A stretch of DNA of 64,000 nucleotides from Gracilibacillus salinarum (GTDB lineage: Bacteria > Bacillota > Bacilli > Bacillales > Amphibacillaceae). Below the pieces are notes generated by a model. It saw nothing but the letters and a program-made list of their open reading frames with translations, ran no database searches and was not told the DNA's origin. The DNA lies in the NCBI RefSeq assembly GCF_022919575.1, contig NZ_CP095071.1, forward strand, positions 3,420,001 to 3,484,000. Direction: 5' to 3'. Within the stretch, counting starts at the first letter, position 1, and every line of letters starts with the position of its first letter. A program made the translations under genes and the position numbers. Of the stretch, positions 26,721 to 34,768 are shown one piece after another.

Positions 26721-26794
26721 AGAAAATGTTAACGAAGGTGTAGTTCGGCGTAGTGAAAAACTAGAATGTACCAAGTATAAGAAAAACGATGGTA

Positions 26795-26828
26795 TTCGCT
26801 ATGAAACGAGCCGAATGCCGCTTTTTTT
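26795..26828 (+). terminator. Orphan terminator-like hairpin
   Basis: GGTATTCG pairs with CGAATGCC across 14 bases, followed by GC and a run of T. A related hairpin occurs in the FMN leader at 53282. Confidence 0.45.
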
Positions 26829-26860
26829 CTATAGGAAAAGGATCCAAGAGTAGAGAGCGG

Positions 26861-27150
26861 TGCGATGAAATTTGTATTGTGTAAAGAGAAAGGGACCAAA
26901 AGTGGTAAGCAGAGGAACGAGATTTGTATCGTTTAGGGAGAAAGGGACCAAAAGTGGTAACCAGCGCAACGAGATTTGTATCGTTTAAGGAGAAAGGAAC
27001 CAAAAGTGATAAGCAGCGCAACGAGATTTGTATCGTTTAGGGAGAAAGGGACCAAAAGTGGTAAGCAGAGGAACGAGATTTGTATCGTTTAAAGAGAAAG
27101 GAACCAAAAGTGGTAACCAGTCCAACGAGATTTGTAGTGTTTTAAAAGAA
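26861..27150. repeat. 52-bp tandem repeat, five units plus a partial sixth
   Basis: Units start at 26861, 26913, 26965, 27017, 27069 and 27121, exactly 52 bp apart, each containing ACGAGATTTGTATCGTTTA, then GAGAAAGG, CCAAAAGTGG and AACCAG or AAGCAG. Units 2-5 are nearly identical; the first and last are diverged. The period is not a multiple of three, so the unit is not a coding repeat. ORFs that run through it have no proper start. Confidence 0.92.
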
Positions 27151-27373
27151 GAAGACAAATCTGGTTGTTTCCCGGCTGGTTTTGTCTCTTTAAAGAGTCT
27201 GTACCAAGCGCAGGCGCGCCCGCTTTTTAAATGCCAGGAAAATATAAAGTTTTCAAGAGCAAAGTTTAAGGAAAAGAAAGCTTGGAGATTAGCTATTTTT
27301 TTCTTTGGTGCATGAAAACAAGAATTTATTAATAGGATGGTATTAACTATATGTAGATGAGGTAGGTGCCTGT

Positions 27374-27721
27374 ATGATTACGTGGTTGTCTTTTATTTTA
27401 TTATCGCTTGCATCATTTCGATTAACAAGGTTGATTGTATATGATAAAATCACAGGCTTTATTCGTGCACCATTTTTTGAGGTCGAAGAGAAATGGCTGT
27501 CAGATGGAACGGTTGAAGAGACTGTTATGTTTAAAGGAAATGGTATTAGAAGATGGATTGGAGAGCTTCTAAGGTGTCATTGGTGTACCGGCATTTGGTC
27601 AGCAATTTTCTTATTTATAGGCTTTCACCATTTCTCAACGATCTTTATACCGATAATCATTATATTAGCAATAGCAGGTGTAGCATCTATTATTGAAGTA
27701 ATGATTTCGTATTTTATTTAG
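27374..27721 (+). CDS. DUF1360 membrane protein (YngL-like)
   Basis: A 115-residue protein with hydrophobic segments at the N-terminus (WLSFILLSLASFRLTRLIVYD) read in part and at the C-terminus (two, about residues 70-112). The conserved core is LLRCHWCTGIWSA, with the paired cysteines typical of DUF1360. The function is unknown; family members are common in spore-forming Bacillaceae. The GAGGTAGGTG region precedes the ATG. The small convergent gene overlaps its last 8 bp. Confidence 0.85.
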   Translation: MITWLSFILLSLASFRLTRLIVYDKITGFIRAPFFEVEEKWLSDGTVEETVMFKGNGIRRWIGELLRCHWCTGIWSAIFLFIGFHHFSTIFIPIIIILAIAGVASIIEVMISYFI

Positions 27722-27827
27722 AGCTATCTGATGTATTTTTCTTTTTAAAGCTGCTGCAGCCACATGATTTTTTCTTACGACCTTTTTTCTGACGCTTCAC
27801 AACAGTAGTTGGATTGGCATTATTCAT
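27714..27827 (-). CDS. Small basic Cys-containing protein, 37 residues
   Basis: Found by reading the sequence: an ATG at 27827 with GAAGGAG 8 bases upstream opens a 37-codon frame. The product is strongly basic, with VVKRQKKGRKKKSCGCSSF in its middle and a Ser-rich tail. The CGC motif and Lys/Arg stretch suggest nucleic acid or metal contact, but I do not recognise the family. It is convergent with, and overlaps by 8 bp, the DUF1360 gene. Confidence 0.65.
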   Translation of the reverse strand: MNNANPTTVVKRQKKGRKKKSCGCSSFKKKNTSDSSK

Positions 27828-28019
27828 AATCAAAACTCCTTCATTTAATAGGTTTAGTAAAACTATCCACATGTTTAGTTTATGTAATCGTGATAAAAGC
27901 GTTCGACAAAATAAAAAAAGAGTGCATCTGTCCTGTGAATGTTACTCTTTTAAAGACAACGCTTACGCTACTATGTGTTATAATGGGTGTAGAAATTAAG
28001 AAAGGAAAGGATTTTTCCT

Positions 28020-28187
28020 ATGTGGGTAGTCATTATAGTATGTATCGTTATCGTTATTGGTGTATTAGCATTGTCGATTCTGACTTTAAATAAAGGGTAC
28101 GGCTACAAGCAGACAATTGATCCATTACCAGATGAGGTAAAAGAAAAGGAACAAAACGAGGATAAAGAAGAAGATAAAGAAAAGTGA
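28020..28187 (+). CDS. ytzI: YtzI-like small membrane protein
   Basis: A 55-residue protein starting MWVVIIVCIVIVIGVLALSI, one transmembrane helix, then NKGYGYKQTIDPLPDE and a very acidic C-terminal tail. The layout and the KxTxDPLP-like segment match the YtzI family of Bacillus, whose function is unknown. AGGAAAGG lies about 9 bases before the ATG, and a TATAAT hexamer lies about 35 bp upstream. It ends directly in a terminator shared with the convergent dehydrogenase gene. Confidence 0.8.
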   Translation: MWVVIIVCIVIVIGVLALSILTLNKGYGYKQTIDPLPDEVKEKEQNEDKEEDKEK

Positions 28188-28216
28188 CCAGCAATTTTAC
28201 TGGTCACTTTTTTTCT
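28181..28216. terminator. Bidirectional terminator between ytzI and the alcohol dehydrogenase
   Basis: An 11-bp stem (AAAGTGACCAG and its complement) is flanked by T tracts in both directions. Confidence 0.85.
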
Positions 28217-28220
28217 TTTC

Positions 28221-29387
28221 TTATAAGGAAGCTTTATAGATAGCAACAGCATCATCGCGTGTTAGTTTTTTGAAATTACCGAATTCCGGTTTTGCAATGA
28301 CTGTTTTATCTGCCATATCTTCAATGCTGTCTTCTCCGATATCATAGTCAGCTAAGCGTGAAGGTGCGTCGATGCTGTTCCAGAACTCTCGAAGTTTGGA
28401 AATGCCTTCTAAGCCAACCTCTTTATCAGATTTTCCATCTGGATCTACATTAAATACGCGAATTGCGAACTGTTTAAAGCGAGCTATATTTTCATCTATT
28501 GCGTATTCCATCCAGTTAGGGAACAGGATCGCGAGCCCGCCACCATGTGGGATATCATGAACGGCAGATACCGCGTGTTCAAGGTTATGGGTTGCCCAGT
28601 CCCCTTGGTATCCCATATTTACCATACCATTTAAGGCCATCGTACCATTATAAAGTACAGTTGCACGGTGCGTTTCGTTTTCGAGATCTTCTAATAATTT
28701 AGGAGCTGTTTCTACTATTGTTTGTAGAATACCTTCTACCATCCGGTCTTGCAATAATGTATTTTCTTCGTGATGGAAATAGTGCTCCAACGCATGAGAC
28801 ATAATATCGACCATGCCATATACAGTTTGATCCTTTGGTACTGTTTTGGTAAAGTCAGGATTTAAAATAGAGAAGGCAGGGAATGAATAGGGGCTGCCCC
28901 AGCCATGCTTCTCATTTGTTTCCCAATTTGTAATTACAGAACCAGGGTTCATTTCAGAACCGGTCGCTGCAAGTGTTAGCACTGTTCCAAATGGAAGTGC
29001 TCCTGTAGCGTGTGCTTTTTTGGTGACAATATCCCATATGTCAGCTTCAGATTTAGCTCCTACAGCGATAGCCTTCGTACAGTCAATTGTACTTCCGCCA
29101 CCGACAGCGAGTATGAAGTCAATATTTTCTGTTTTGCAAATCTCTATTCCTTTACGGGCTGTAGTAACACGTGGATTGGGTTCTACGCCGCTTAATTCAA
29201 ATACTTGTTTGTTTTCTTTTTCTAAAATAGTGGTGACTTGCTCATATAAACCATTTCGTTTAATACTTCCGCCACCATAAACAAGGAGAATGTTTGTACC
29301 ATAATGTTTTAATTCTTCTTGAAGTTTGTCTAACTGTCCTTTACCAAAGTGCAATTTCGTTGGATTGTAAAAGCTGAAATTTTGCAT
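28221..29387 (-). CDS. Iron-containing alcohol dehydrogenase (YugJ/BdhA-like)
   Basis: A 388-residue, NAD(P)H-dependent group III alcohol dehydrogenase, close in length and layout to B. subtilis YugJ and clostridial butanol dehydrogenases. [14 protein letters not shown] is the nucleotide-binding loop, [15 protein letters not shown] the second glycine-rich motif, and [32 protein letters not shown] and [18 protein letters not shown] carry the metal-binding histidines. I chose the ATG at 29387, with AGGAGG 7 bases upstream; the open frame to 29588 would overlap the ohr leader. It is divergent from ohr. Confidence 0.92.
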   Translation of the reverse strand: MQNFSFYNPTKLHFGKGQLDKLQEELKHYGTNILLVYGGGSIKRNGLYEQVTTILEKENKQVFELSGVEPNPRVTTARKGIEICKTENIDFILAVGGGSTIDCTKAIAVGAKSEADIWDIVTKKAHATGALPFGTVLTLAATGSEMNPGSVITNWETNEKHGWGSPYSFPAFSILNPDFTKTVPKDQTVYGMVDIMSHALEHYFHHEENTLLQDRMVEGILQTIVETAPKLLEDLENETHRATVLYNGTMALNGMVNMGYQGDWATHNLEHAVSAVHDIPHGGGLAILFPNWMEYAIDENIARFKQFAIRVFNVDPDGKSDKEVGLEGISKLREFWNSIDAPSRLADYDIGEDSIEDMADKTVIAKPEFGNFKKLTRDDAVAIYKASL

Positions 29388-29562
29388 GATAGGACCTCCT
29401 TGATTTTGAATTTCTCTTTTACTATCGCAATAAATTTTTCTTGTGTAAAGTAATTTGTTTCTAATTAAAATGTTTAATAATTGATGGAAAAGGAATAGTA
29501 TTGATAGAATATTGAATATAGAACACAGTAGTCGTTCTAAACAATTTAAAGGAGTGGTTAGA

Positions 29563-29982
29563 GTGAGTAACAAATTATTTACATCCAAAGCAACAGCAAC
29601 AGGTGGCCGTGACGGTCATGTAAAATCCGATGACGGTTTAATCGATTTAAATTTAGTAAATCCAGCTGGTGATGGAGACGGTAAAGGCTCTAATCCAGAA
29701 CAACTATTTGCAGCAGGATATTCTGCATGCTACGATGGTGCCTTAAACCTAATGGCATCCAAACAAAAAAAAGACATTGATTCTTCCATTACTGCAGAAG
29801 TCAGTCTAAACAAGGACGAAGCAGATGGTGGTTTTAAAATAAGTGTCGTATTAAACGTAGAAATTAAAGGTGTTTCCCAAGAAGAAGCTGAAGAATTAGC
29901 AAAACAAGCTCATGACTTCTGCCCTTATTCCAAAGCAACACGCGGAAACATCGATGTTGAATTGAACACAAAAGCAGTGTAA
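29563..29982 (+). CDS. ohr: Organic hydroperoxide resistance protein (OsmC/Ohr family)
   Basis: A 139-residue thiol peroxidase that reduces organic hydroperoxides. Both redox cysteines are visible, in [10 protein letters not shown] and [11 protein letters not shown], which separates Ohr from OsmC relatives. The start is GTG at 29563 after AAAGGAGTGGTTAGA; an open frame to 29512 is not preceded by a ribosome binding site. B. subtilis Ohr is controlled by a MarR-type OhrR; the only MarR gene here (39893) is not adjacent. Confidence 0.93.
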   Translation: MSNKLFTSKATATGGRDGHVKSDDGLIDLNLVNPAGDGDGKGSNPEQLFAAGYSACYDGALNLMASKQKKDIDSSITAEVSLNKDEADGGFKISVVLNVEIKGVSQEEAEELAKQAHDFCPYSKATRGNIDVELNTKAV

Positions 29983-29995
29983 TAAAGCCGAAAAG

Positions 29996-30026
29996 GGAGC
30001 TCATCACTTAGATGAGCTCCTTTTTT
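29996..30026 (+). terminator. Terminator of ohr
   Basis: A 10-bp perfect stem, GGAGCTCATC and its complement, with a 5-base loop and TTTTTT. Confidence 0.9.
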
Positions 30027-30083
30027 ATCAGTCCAGAAAGTATATACGTACAGTCATAGAAGTAATCATGCTAAATAGGAAAG

Positions 30084-30243
30084 TAAGTTCTTATAATATG
30101 GATTATGTCAACTAGCCGCTTTATGCTTAGTGGTCATTTTGAAAAATTATGTGTGGTATGATACCGCTCCGTCCAACCACTCCCGCCCCACAGGCCGCGA
30201 AGCATATTTCCAGAGCGGCATTCCAGCACACAAAATATACACA
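30084..30243. repeat. Long element, truncated copy D
   Basis: The left terminus TTCTTATAATATGGATTATG is followed by TACCGCTCCGTCCAACCACTC and TTTCCAGAGCGGC. About 430 internal bases of the long element are missing and no right terminus is recognisable. Confidence 0.65.
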
Positions 30244-30396
30244 AAGGATATCCTGATTTGAACGATAATAAAGAATGCAAAAAAATAGTATCTTGAAATA
30301 AGGATGACGCAGAATAAAAGTTAAAGATTCTGATTGATATGTGTTAAAATCAACATAATGAGCGGAGATGTTCACCTTTGAGGAGGTCATTGGAAA

Positions 30397-30594
30397 ATGG
30401 CAATTTTGAGTTTTCTGGTTACAGCTTGGGTGTTGAGCTGGTTTAAGTTTGAACAGTTTTTCATTCAGGCTTTTAAAGAACTATTTAACAAAGATATAAC
30501 AAAAGCTAGCTATTATTTTATCTTTTTCGGTTTTGGTGCGATTGCTGAAGTGGGGCTCTTTTTTAATGGCAGCTATGTGGACAAGTTGTACTAA
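30397..30594 (+). CDS. Small membrane protein, 65 residues
   Basis: A good ribosome binding site (GGAGGT, 9 bases before the ATG) and a following terminator support a real gene. Hydrophobic segments occupy about residues 2-20 and 38-58, separated by FKELFNKDITKASYY. I do not recognise the family. A second small membrane-protein gene converges on it from 30754. Confidence 0.7.
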   Translation: MAILSFLVTAWVLSWFKFEQFFIQAFKELFNKDITKASYYFIFFGFGAIAEVGLFFNGSYVDKLY

Positions 30595-30636
30595 AAAACA
30601 CCCTCTGACTGCTATGGTCGGAAAGGTGTTTTTTTA
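30592..30636 (+). terminator. Terminator between two small convergent genes
   Basis: AAAAACACC pairs with GGTGTTTTT, with an inner TCTGAC/GGTCGGA pairing; T tracts are present on both strands. Confidence 0.7.
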
Positions 30637-30640
30637 GTAA

Positions 30641-30754
30641 TTATTTCTGTCTGAAATAATCAGTGATTATATGGAAAATTTCAATTCCTTGGTAAAGCCA
30701 TACACTGATTGCTGAGAAAGAGAATAAACCAATCATTAGAATTCTAAACCACAT
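30641..30754 (-). CDS. Small single-pass membrane protein, 37 residues
   Basis: Found by reading the minus strand: AAGGAGG lies 7 bases before the ATG at 30754. The product starts MWFRILMIGLFSFSAISVWL, one hydrophobic helix, followed by YQGIEIFHIITDYFRQK. The strong ribosome binding site and the shared terminator support expression. The family is unknown to me. Confidence 0.65.
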   Translation of the reverse strand: MWFRILMIGLFSFSAISVWLYQGIEIFHIITDYFRQK

Positions 30755-30795
30755 CGTTCTCCCTCCTTCATCTTCTCATATAGTAGATAAGAAAA

Positions 30796-31095
30796 TTAAC
30801 GATGTGGGATTAGGTAACTAGATTGGAAAAACACTGCATGTAAAAAAAATTTTCGCTTAACAACCAGATAAACGATTGGTAAGATACATACAGTGTTTAA
30901 TATGGCAAGTATAATGACGACAGGATTTTGTAGTAGTTTACTAGACAACCCATCATTTTCATCAATATTATTGTAAGTTTGTAAATGTTCATTTACTTCG
31001 ATGTTGATCTTAGCTGGAACATTAGTTTGCTTATCAAAAATAGTAAAATGACTTATAATAAAACCTAATAAAATGAGGGTGATGTATTTTTGCAT
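30796..31095 (-). CDS. Small membrane-associated protein, 99 residues
   Basis: The ATG at 31095 follows AAGGGAG at 8 bases; an open frame to 31140 is less likely. An N-terminal hydrophobic segment (YITLILLGFIISHF) is followed by a polar region, about residues 20-55, and a second hydrophobic segment (PVVIILAILNTVCILPIVYL), then a basic end. I infer two membrane passes with an external middle. No family is recognised. Confidence 0.6.
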   Translation of the reverse strand: MQKYITLILLGFIISHFTIFDKQTNVPAKINIEVNEHLQTYNNIDENDGLSSKLLQNPVVIILAILNTVCILPIVYLVVKRKFFLHAVFFQSSYLIPHR

Positions 31096-31177
31096 GCAAT
31101 CATCTCCCTTACATGTATACCCGTTATTATACACCCTCAATCATGAAAATGAAAGGAAATGTTTCTGGTAATACATC

Positions 31178-32368
31178 TTATTCATCTAATACAAATTTAT
31201 TCCTGCTTGCACCTAAACCAAATATAATTAATACAACCCCCATCACTAATATTGTGAGTATAGAAGGTTTCCAACTGTTCGTCATGTCGAACAGCAATCC
31301 GATAACGATCGGCCCAATGGAAGCTAATGTATAGCCAAATGATTGTGCCATACCTGATAATTCAGCAGCCTGTCTAGCGTTTGTAGAACGTAACCCTAGT
31401 AATGCAAGAGCCAGACTGATGCTTGCTCCTAACATAATACCGATTAAGGTTATAGCAACGAAAGTTCCTAAATGGCCAGGCTCTAAATACAGCATGAGAT
31501 AACCAATCATACCAATGACGCCAAAAACAGCAACAACTGGTTTCTGATTGGAAAGTTTCCCTGCAATGACAGGAGTAAAAAAGGTAGCAGGTAAACTGAT
31601 GAATTGCATGTATGCGACATACCATCCAGCACTGGAACTAGCAAATCCGTGAGAGATCAGAATTTCAGCTAACCACGAGATCGTGACATAAAATAAGAAA
31701 GATTGCGAACCCATAAAAAGGGTAACCTGCCAGGCCACAGGAGAGCGCAATAGTTTTGTAGTGCTCGGTTCATATAATTCCTGTTCGTGTTTAACTGGTG
31801 ACTTGTTCATTGCAAATGTCCATGTGATGATCCCGACCACTGCTAAAATACTCCAACTGGCCAAGGACCATTTCCATCCTAAATCTAACGATGTCGTTAA
31901 CGGTACACTTAAACCTGAGGCTGTGGCAGCCACAACGGACATGGAAGTTGTATAGACTCCAGTCATTAAGCCAATCTTGTTAGGAAAGTTACTTTTAATC
32001 AGACTTGGCAAGATAACATTTATGATAGCAATCCCCACACCTATTAATACAGTACCTGCGAATAACAATACAATAGAAGAAGTAGAGCGGATGAGAATGC
32101 CAGCTAACAGGACGAATAACCCGTACAATAATGCTTTTTCATTGCTTGTTCGATTGGCAATTCGAGGAGCTAACGGCGACATGATTGCAAAAGCAATTAA
32201 AGGAAGACTTGTTAAAAATCCTGCACTCCAGTTACTGATTGCTAAATCTTCACGGATAATACCAATAATAGGTCCTACTGAAGTTATGGCAGGACGTAAG
32301 TTAAAGGCTAGAAGGATAATACCGGTAATAAAAAGTATTGTGTAATGTTTTTTGTTAAAAGTTTGCAC
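31178..32368 (-). CDS. MFS transporter, CynX/NimT (YycB) family
   Basis: A 396-residue, 12-segment major facilitator. AFNLRPAITSVGPIIGIIRE at the first helix is typical of the cyanate permease/NimT group, followed by LTSLPLIAFAIMSPLAPRIANR, GLRSTNARQAAELSGMAQSF and the large central loop near residue 195. The substrate (for example cyanate, 2-nitroimidazole or another small molecule) is not predictable. The start is GTG at 32368, with AAGGTGAG upstream. Confidence 0.88.
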   Translation of the reverse strand: MQTFNKKHYTILFITGIILLAFNLRPAITSVGPIIGIIREDLAISNWSAGFLTSLPLIAFAIMSPLAPRIANRTSNEKALLYGLFVLLAGILIRSTSSIVLLFAGTVLIGVGIAIINVILPSLIKSNFPNKIGLMTGVYTTSMSVVAATASGLSVPLTTSLDLGWKWSLASWSILAVVGIITWTFAMNKSPVKHEQELYEPSTTKLLRSPVAWQVTLFMGSQSFLFYVTISWLAEILISHGFASSSAGWYVAYMQFISLPATFFTPVIAGKLSNQKPVVAVFGVIGMIGYLMLYLEPGHLGTFVAITLIGIMLGASISLALALLGLRSTNARQAAELSGMAQSFGYTLASIGPIVIGLLFDMTNSWKPSILTILVMGVVLIIFGLGASRNKFVLDE

Positions 32369-32507
32369 TTTCTCACCTTGTTTCTATGTTATAATATACA
32401 AAATATGCTAAACTGATATCGTTAGCGTTTACGGTAGATTGCATTTAAACAGAATATCATACAATCACCCGAAGGAAAAGAGTTAACAAATGAAAGAAGG
32501 TTTCCCC

Positions 32508-33056
32508 ATGGAAAACAAAATTGTAAAAGAAGTGCTTTCCTGGCTGAAGGCATTATTAGTCGCTCTGGTAATCGTACTTGTCTGTCGGCATTTCCTTATT
32601 ACCCCCTCTGTCGTAAAAGGGGAGTCGATGATGCCGAATTTACATGATGGAGACAGAATTATCCTGAGTAAAGTAAGTGATATTGAGCGATTTGATGAAA
32701 TTGCTTTTGAAGCTCCTGACTCAGATGATAATTATGTCAAACGAGTGATTGGTTTTGCAGGCGACCAGATTGAAATGAAAGATGACAAGCTTTACATTAA
32801 TGGTGAATTATATGAGGAAACATATCTGGATGAGTATAAATCCGTTCTTTCAGATGGGGATCAACTCACATATGATTTCACACTGGAAGAAATAACAGGT
32901 AGTGATACAGTGCCTGAAGGAAAATTATTTGTTTTGGGTGATAATCGCAGAGTGAGTAAAGATAGTCGTCAATTCGGCTTTATTGATGAAGATGCGGTAA
33001 TTGGTGATGTGAAAATGCGCATCTGGCCAATTGATTCATTTGGGATTATAAACTAG
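32508..33056 (+). CDS. lepB: Type I signal peptidase
   Basis: A 182-residue SipS/SipT-type leader peptidase that removes signal peptides at the outer face of the membrane. An N-terminal transmembrane anchor (WLKALLVALVIVLVCRHFLI) precedes the catalytic serine in VKGESMMPNL and the catalytic lysine in DNYVKRVIGFAGD; GDNRRVSKDSRQFG is the third conserved box. The ATG at 32508 has GAAGG about 8 bases upstream; an ATG at 32490 is also in frame. Confidence 0.95.
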   Translation: MENKIVKEVLSWLKALLVALVIVLVCRHFLITPSVVKGESMMPNLHDGDRIILSKVSDIERFDEIAFEAPDSDDNYVKRVIGFAGDQIEMKDDKLYINGELYEETYLDEYKSVLSDGDQLTYDFTLEEITGSDTVPEGKLFVLGDNRRVSKDSRQFGFIDEDAVIGDVKMRIWPIDSFGIIN

Positions 33057-33059
33057 TAT

Positions 33060-33096
33060 AAGGTTCCGGTCATTATCCAATGATCGGACCTTTTTT
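33060..33096 (+). terminator. Terminator of lepB
   Basis: AAGGTTCCGGTCAT pairs, with two mismatches, with ATGATCGGACCTT, and TTTTTT follows. Confidence 0.8.
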
Positions 33097-33150
33097 ATCA
33101 CTCAGCAAGTATAAAACCCAGTCACAGCAGTAATCTATTGAACATGAAGT

Positions 33151-33757
33151 TAAGTTCCTATTATATGGATTATGTAAACAAATGGCCTTAGCTATACGGT
33201 GATTTTGAAATGTTTCAAGTGCTGGCATACCGCTCCGTCCAACCACTCCGCGTCCTGCGGGGCACGGCTGGAGCTAACTTTGTGAAGAAGAACGCTTCAC
33301 AAAGTGGATCTCCAGCACCTGCACAATCCCGCGGGAGTCTACGTGGTTGGCCTACGCTAGGATGTGGACTCTACAACTTTTGTAAGAGATAGCATATTGA
33401 TCACTGTATATATAACAGGAATGGAATGAATAAAATAATGCCTAGAACCACTGCTTTTAGCTGTTTCAAATGTTGTAGCACTTCCCTTAAGCGTAGGAAA
33501 TAGGCGGAGACTCCTCATGCCTCAGCGCGAGCTGAAGATCCATTTCATTTGTGCCTGCGTCTGCAAGTACCGCTTCGAAGGGAGCTTCCTCGGCACAAGG
33601 CAGCAAAGGAGTAGTTCAAAGTAGTAGCCTAGCTGAAGCCGTGCCCACAGGACGCGGAGCCTATTTCCGGAGCTTTGCAACGCAGATAAAATATTTCAAT
33701 ATGACCGTTTTGCCAAACAGCTTTAGTTGACATAATCCACATTTAAGAAAGTTGTAT
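33151..33757. repeat. Long inverted-repeat element, uninterrupted copy B
   Basis: About 607 bp. Left end TAAGTTCCTATTATATGGAT, right end GACATAATCCACATTTAAG (inverted relation, somewhat diverged). The two halves are themselves diverged inverted copies, each with a GTCCTG-GGGCACGGCT box, a GATC-TTCAGC box, a GGAGTCTC box and CTACGCT. It preserves an empty intron target (CTGAAGCCGTGCCCA, 33633-33647) and an empty IS target (AGTCTACGT, 33336-33344). No supported ORF. Confidence 0.85.
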
Positions 33758-33807
33758 ATTCATATAGAAGCCGTACTTTAATTTCAGTAGAGCAGTGCCC
33801 GTGTTGC

Positions 33808-33836
33808 TTGACAAAGATCGGTTTCCATGTTTTAGT
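33808..33836 (+). promoter_or_regulatory. Promoter of the thiamine salvage operon
   Basis: TTGACA, a 17-bp spacer and TTTAGT, about 25 bp upstream of the TPP aptamer. Confidence 0.6.
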
Positions 33837-33857
33837 GGAATTAACTTCATAACGAAA

Positions 33858-33951
33858 TTCCGCTAGGGGTGCTGCGGGTAGCAGCTGAGATAAGAATGAT
33901 GTTCTTGATCCCTTTGAACCTGAACTGGTTAGTACCAGCGTAGGAAAGTGG
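33858..33951 (+). ncRNA. TPP riboswitch (thi box)
   Basis: Hallmark segments in order: TAGGGGTGC, GCTGAGAT, CCCTTTGAACCTGAACTGG, TTAGTACCAGCGTAGGAAAG. This aptamer binds thiamine diphosphate and should repress tenA-thiD-thiM-thiE when it is abundant. Confidence 0.97.
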
Positions 33952-34036
33952 AGTCGGAAGGTGTACGTCCATACGCCTGACTTTTTGATATTTATTATTC
34001 AAAAATGAGCCGCTCCGCTTAGCTGAGCGGCTTTTT
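33952..34036 (+). terminator. Riboswitch expression platform: two successive terminators
   Basis: An imperfect hairpin AGTCGGAAGG ... CGCCTGACT with TTTTTG (33952-33988) directly follows the aptamer. A stronger one, GCCGCTC/GAGCGGC with TTTTTG, lies at 34010-34036, just before the tenA ribosome binding site. Confidence 0.75.
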
Positions 34037-34069
34037 GTTGTGAAAATAAATATGTTGGAGGAATACAAA

Positions 34070-34768
34070 ATGACATTTAGTGAAGAATTACGAGTGGCGG
34101 CCGACGATGTGTTTGAAGGAATTTTTCAACACCCATTTGTGACAGGACTAGGTAAGGGCGATTTAAAGAAAGAAGCAATTATTCATTATGTGAAAGCAGA
34201 TTTTGAATACTTAAATGCGTTTATTAATATTTATGGTTTAGCTATTTCAAAAAGTGATGTAAGAGACGAAATGAACTATTTTTATGAGCAAATCGGTTTT
34301 GTTCTCCACAGTGAGATTCACCCTCATAACAATTTATGCGAAGTTGCAGGTGTCTCGTATGAGGAATTACAAGGATATCCATTACCACCAACGGCAGACC
34401 ATTATGTGACGCACATGAAAACAGTGGCGATGCAAGGCAGCATTGGAGAATTGATAGCCGCGTTATTACCATGTCCTTGGACTTATTTAGAGATTGGCCA
34501 CTACTTAAATAAACAATACAAACCTCAAGAAAATCATCCGTTTTATGATTGGATATCTTTCTATGCACAGGACGAAACAGCATCTGTTACGACTGAGTTG
34601 CGAAAACGATTAGATAAATGGGCAGAGGACGCTGGTGAGAAAGAGAAACAAAAGGCAAAACTAGCCTTTATGAAGAGCTGTCAGCTCGAATATTTATTCT
34701 GGGAAATGGCCTATCAGGTGGAAGAATGGCCTTTCTCTTTGAAAGGAAAGGAGTCTTCTTATGCATAA
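34070..34768 (+). CDS. tenA: Thiaminase II / aminopyrimidine aminohydrolase
   Basis: A 232-residue TenA-family protein that hydrolyses aminomethyl-pyrimidine (from degraded thiamine) to HMP for salvage. ADDVFEGIFQHPFVTGLGKG is the N-terminal motif; AALLPCPWTYLEIG carries the catalytic cysteine, and FYDWISFYA is conserved. TTGGAGGAA precedes the ATG at 34070; the upstream GTG frame to 34040 overlaps the terminator. It is the first gene of the TPP-controlled operon and overlaps thiD by 8 bp. Confidence 0.95.
   Translation: MTFSEELRVAADDVFEGIFQHPFVTGLGKGDLKKEAIIHYVKADFEYLNAFINIYGLAISKSDVRDEMNYFYEQIGFVLHSEIHPHNNLCEVAGVSYEELQGYPLPPTADHYVTHMKTVAMQGSIGELIAALLPCPWTYLEIGHYLNKQYKPQENHPFYDWISFYAQDETASVTTELRKRLDKWAEDAGEKEKQKAKLAFMKSCQLEYLFWEMAYQVEEWPFSLKGKESSYA

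Noticed and set aside
26861..27150. CRISPR array
   Set aside because: Units are directly adjacent with no unique spacers, and no cas genes are in the window.
26761..27315. ORFs running through the 52-bp tandem repeat on both strands
   Set aside because: The repeat period shifts the frame in every unit, so any long frame is incidental; no start signals.
33210..33392. ORFs inside long repeat copies (also 16727-16990, 51128-51370, 26531-26716)
   Set aside because: They are by-products of GC-rich repeats, share sequence between copies in different frames and lack start signals.
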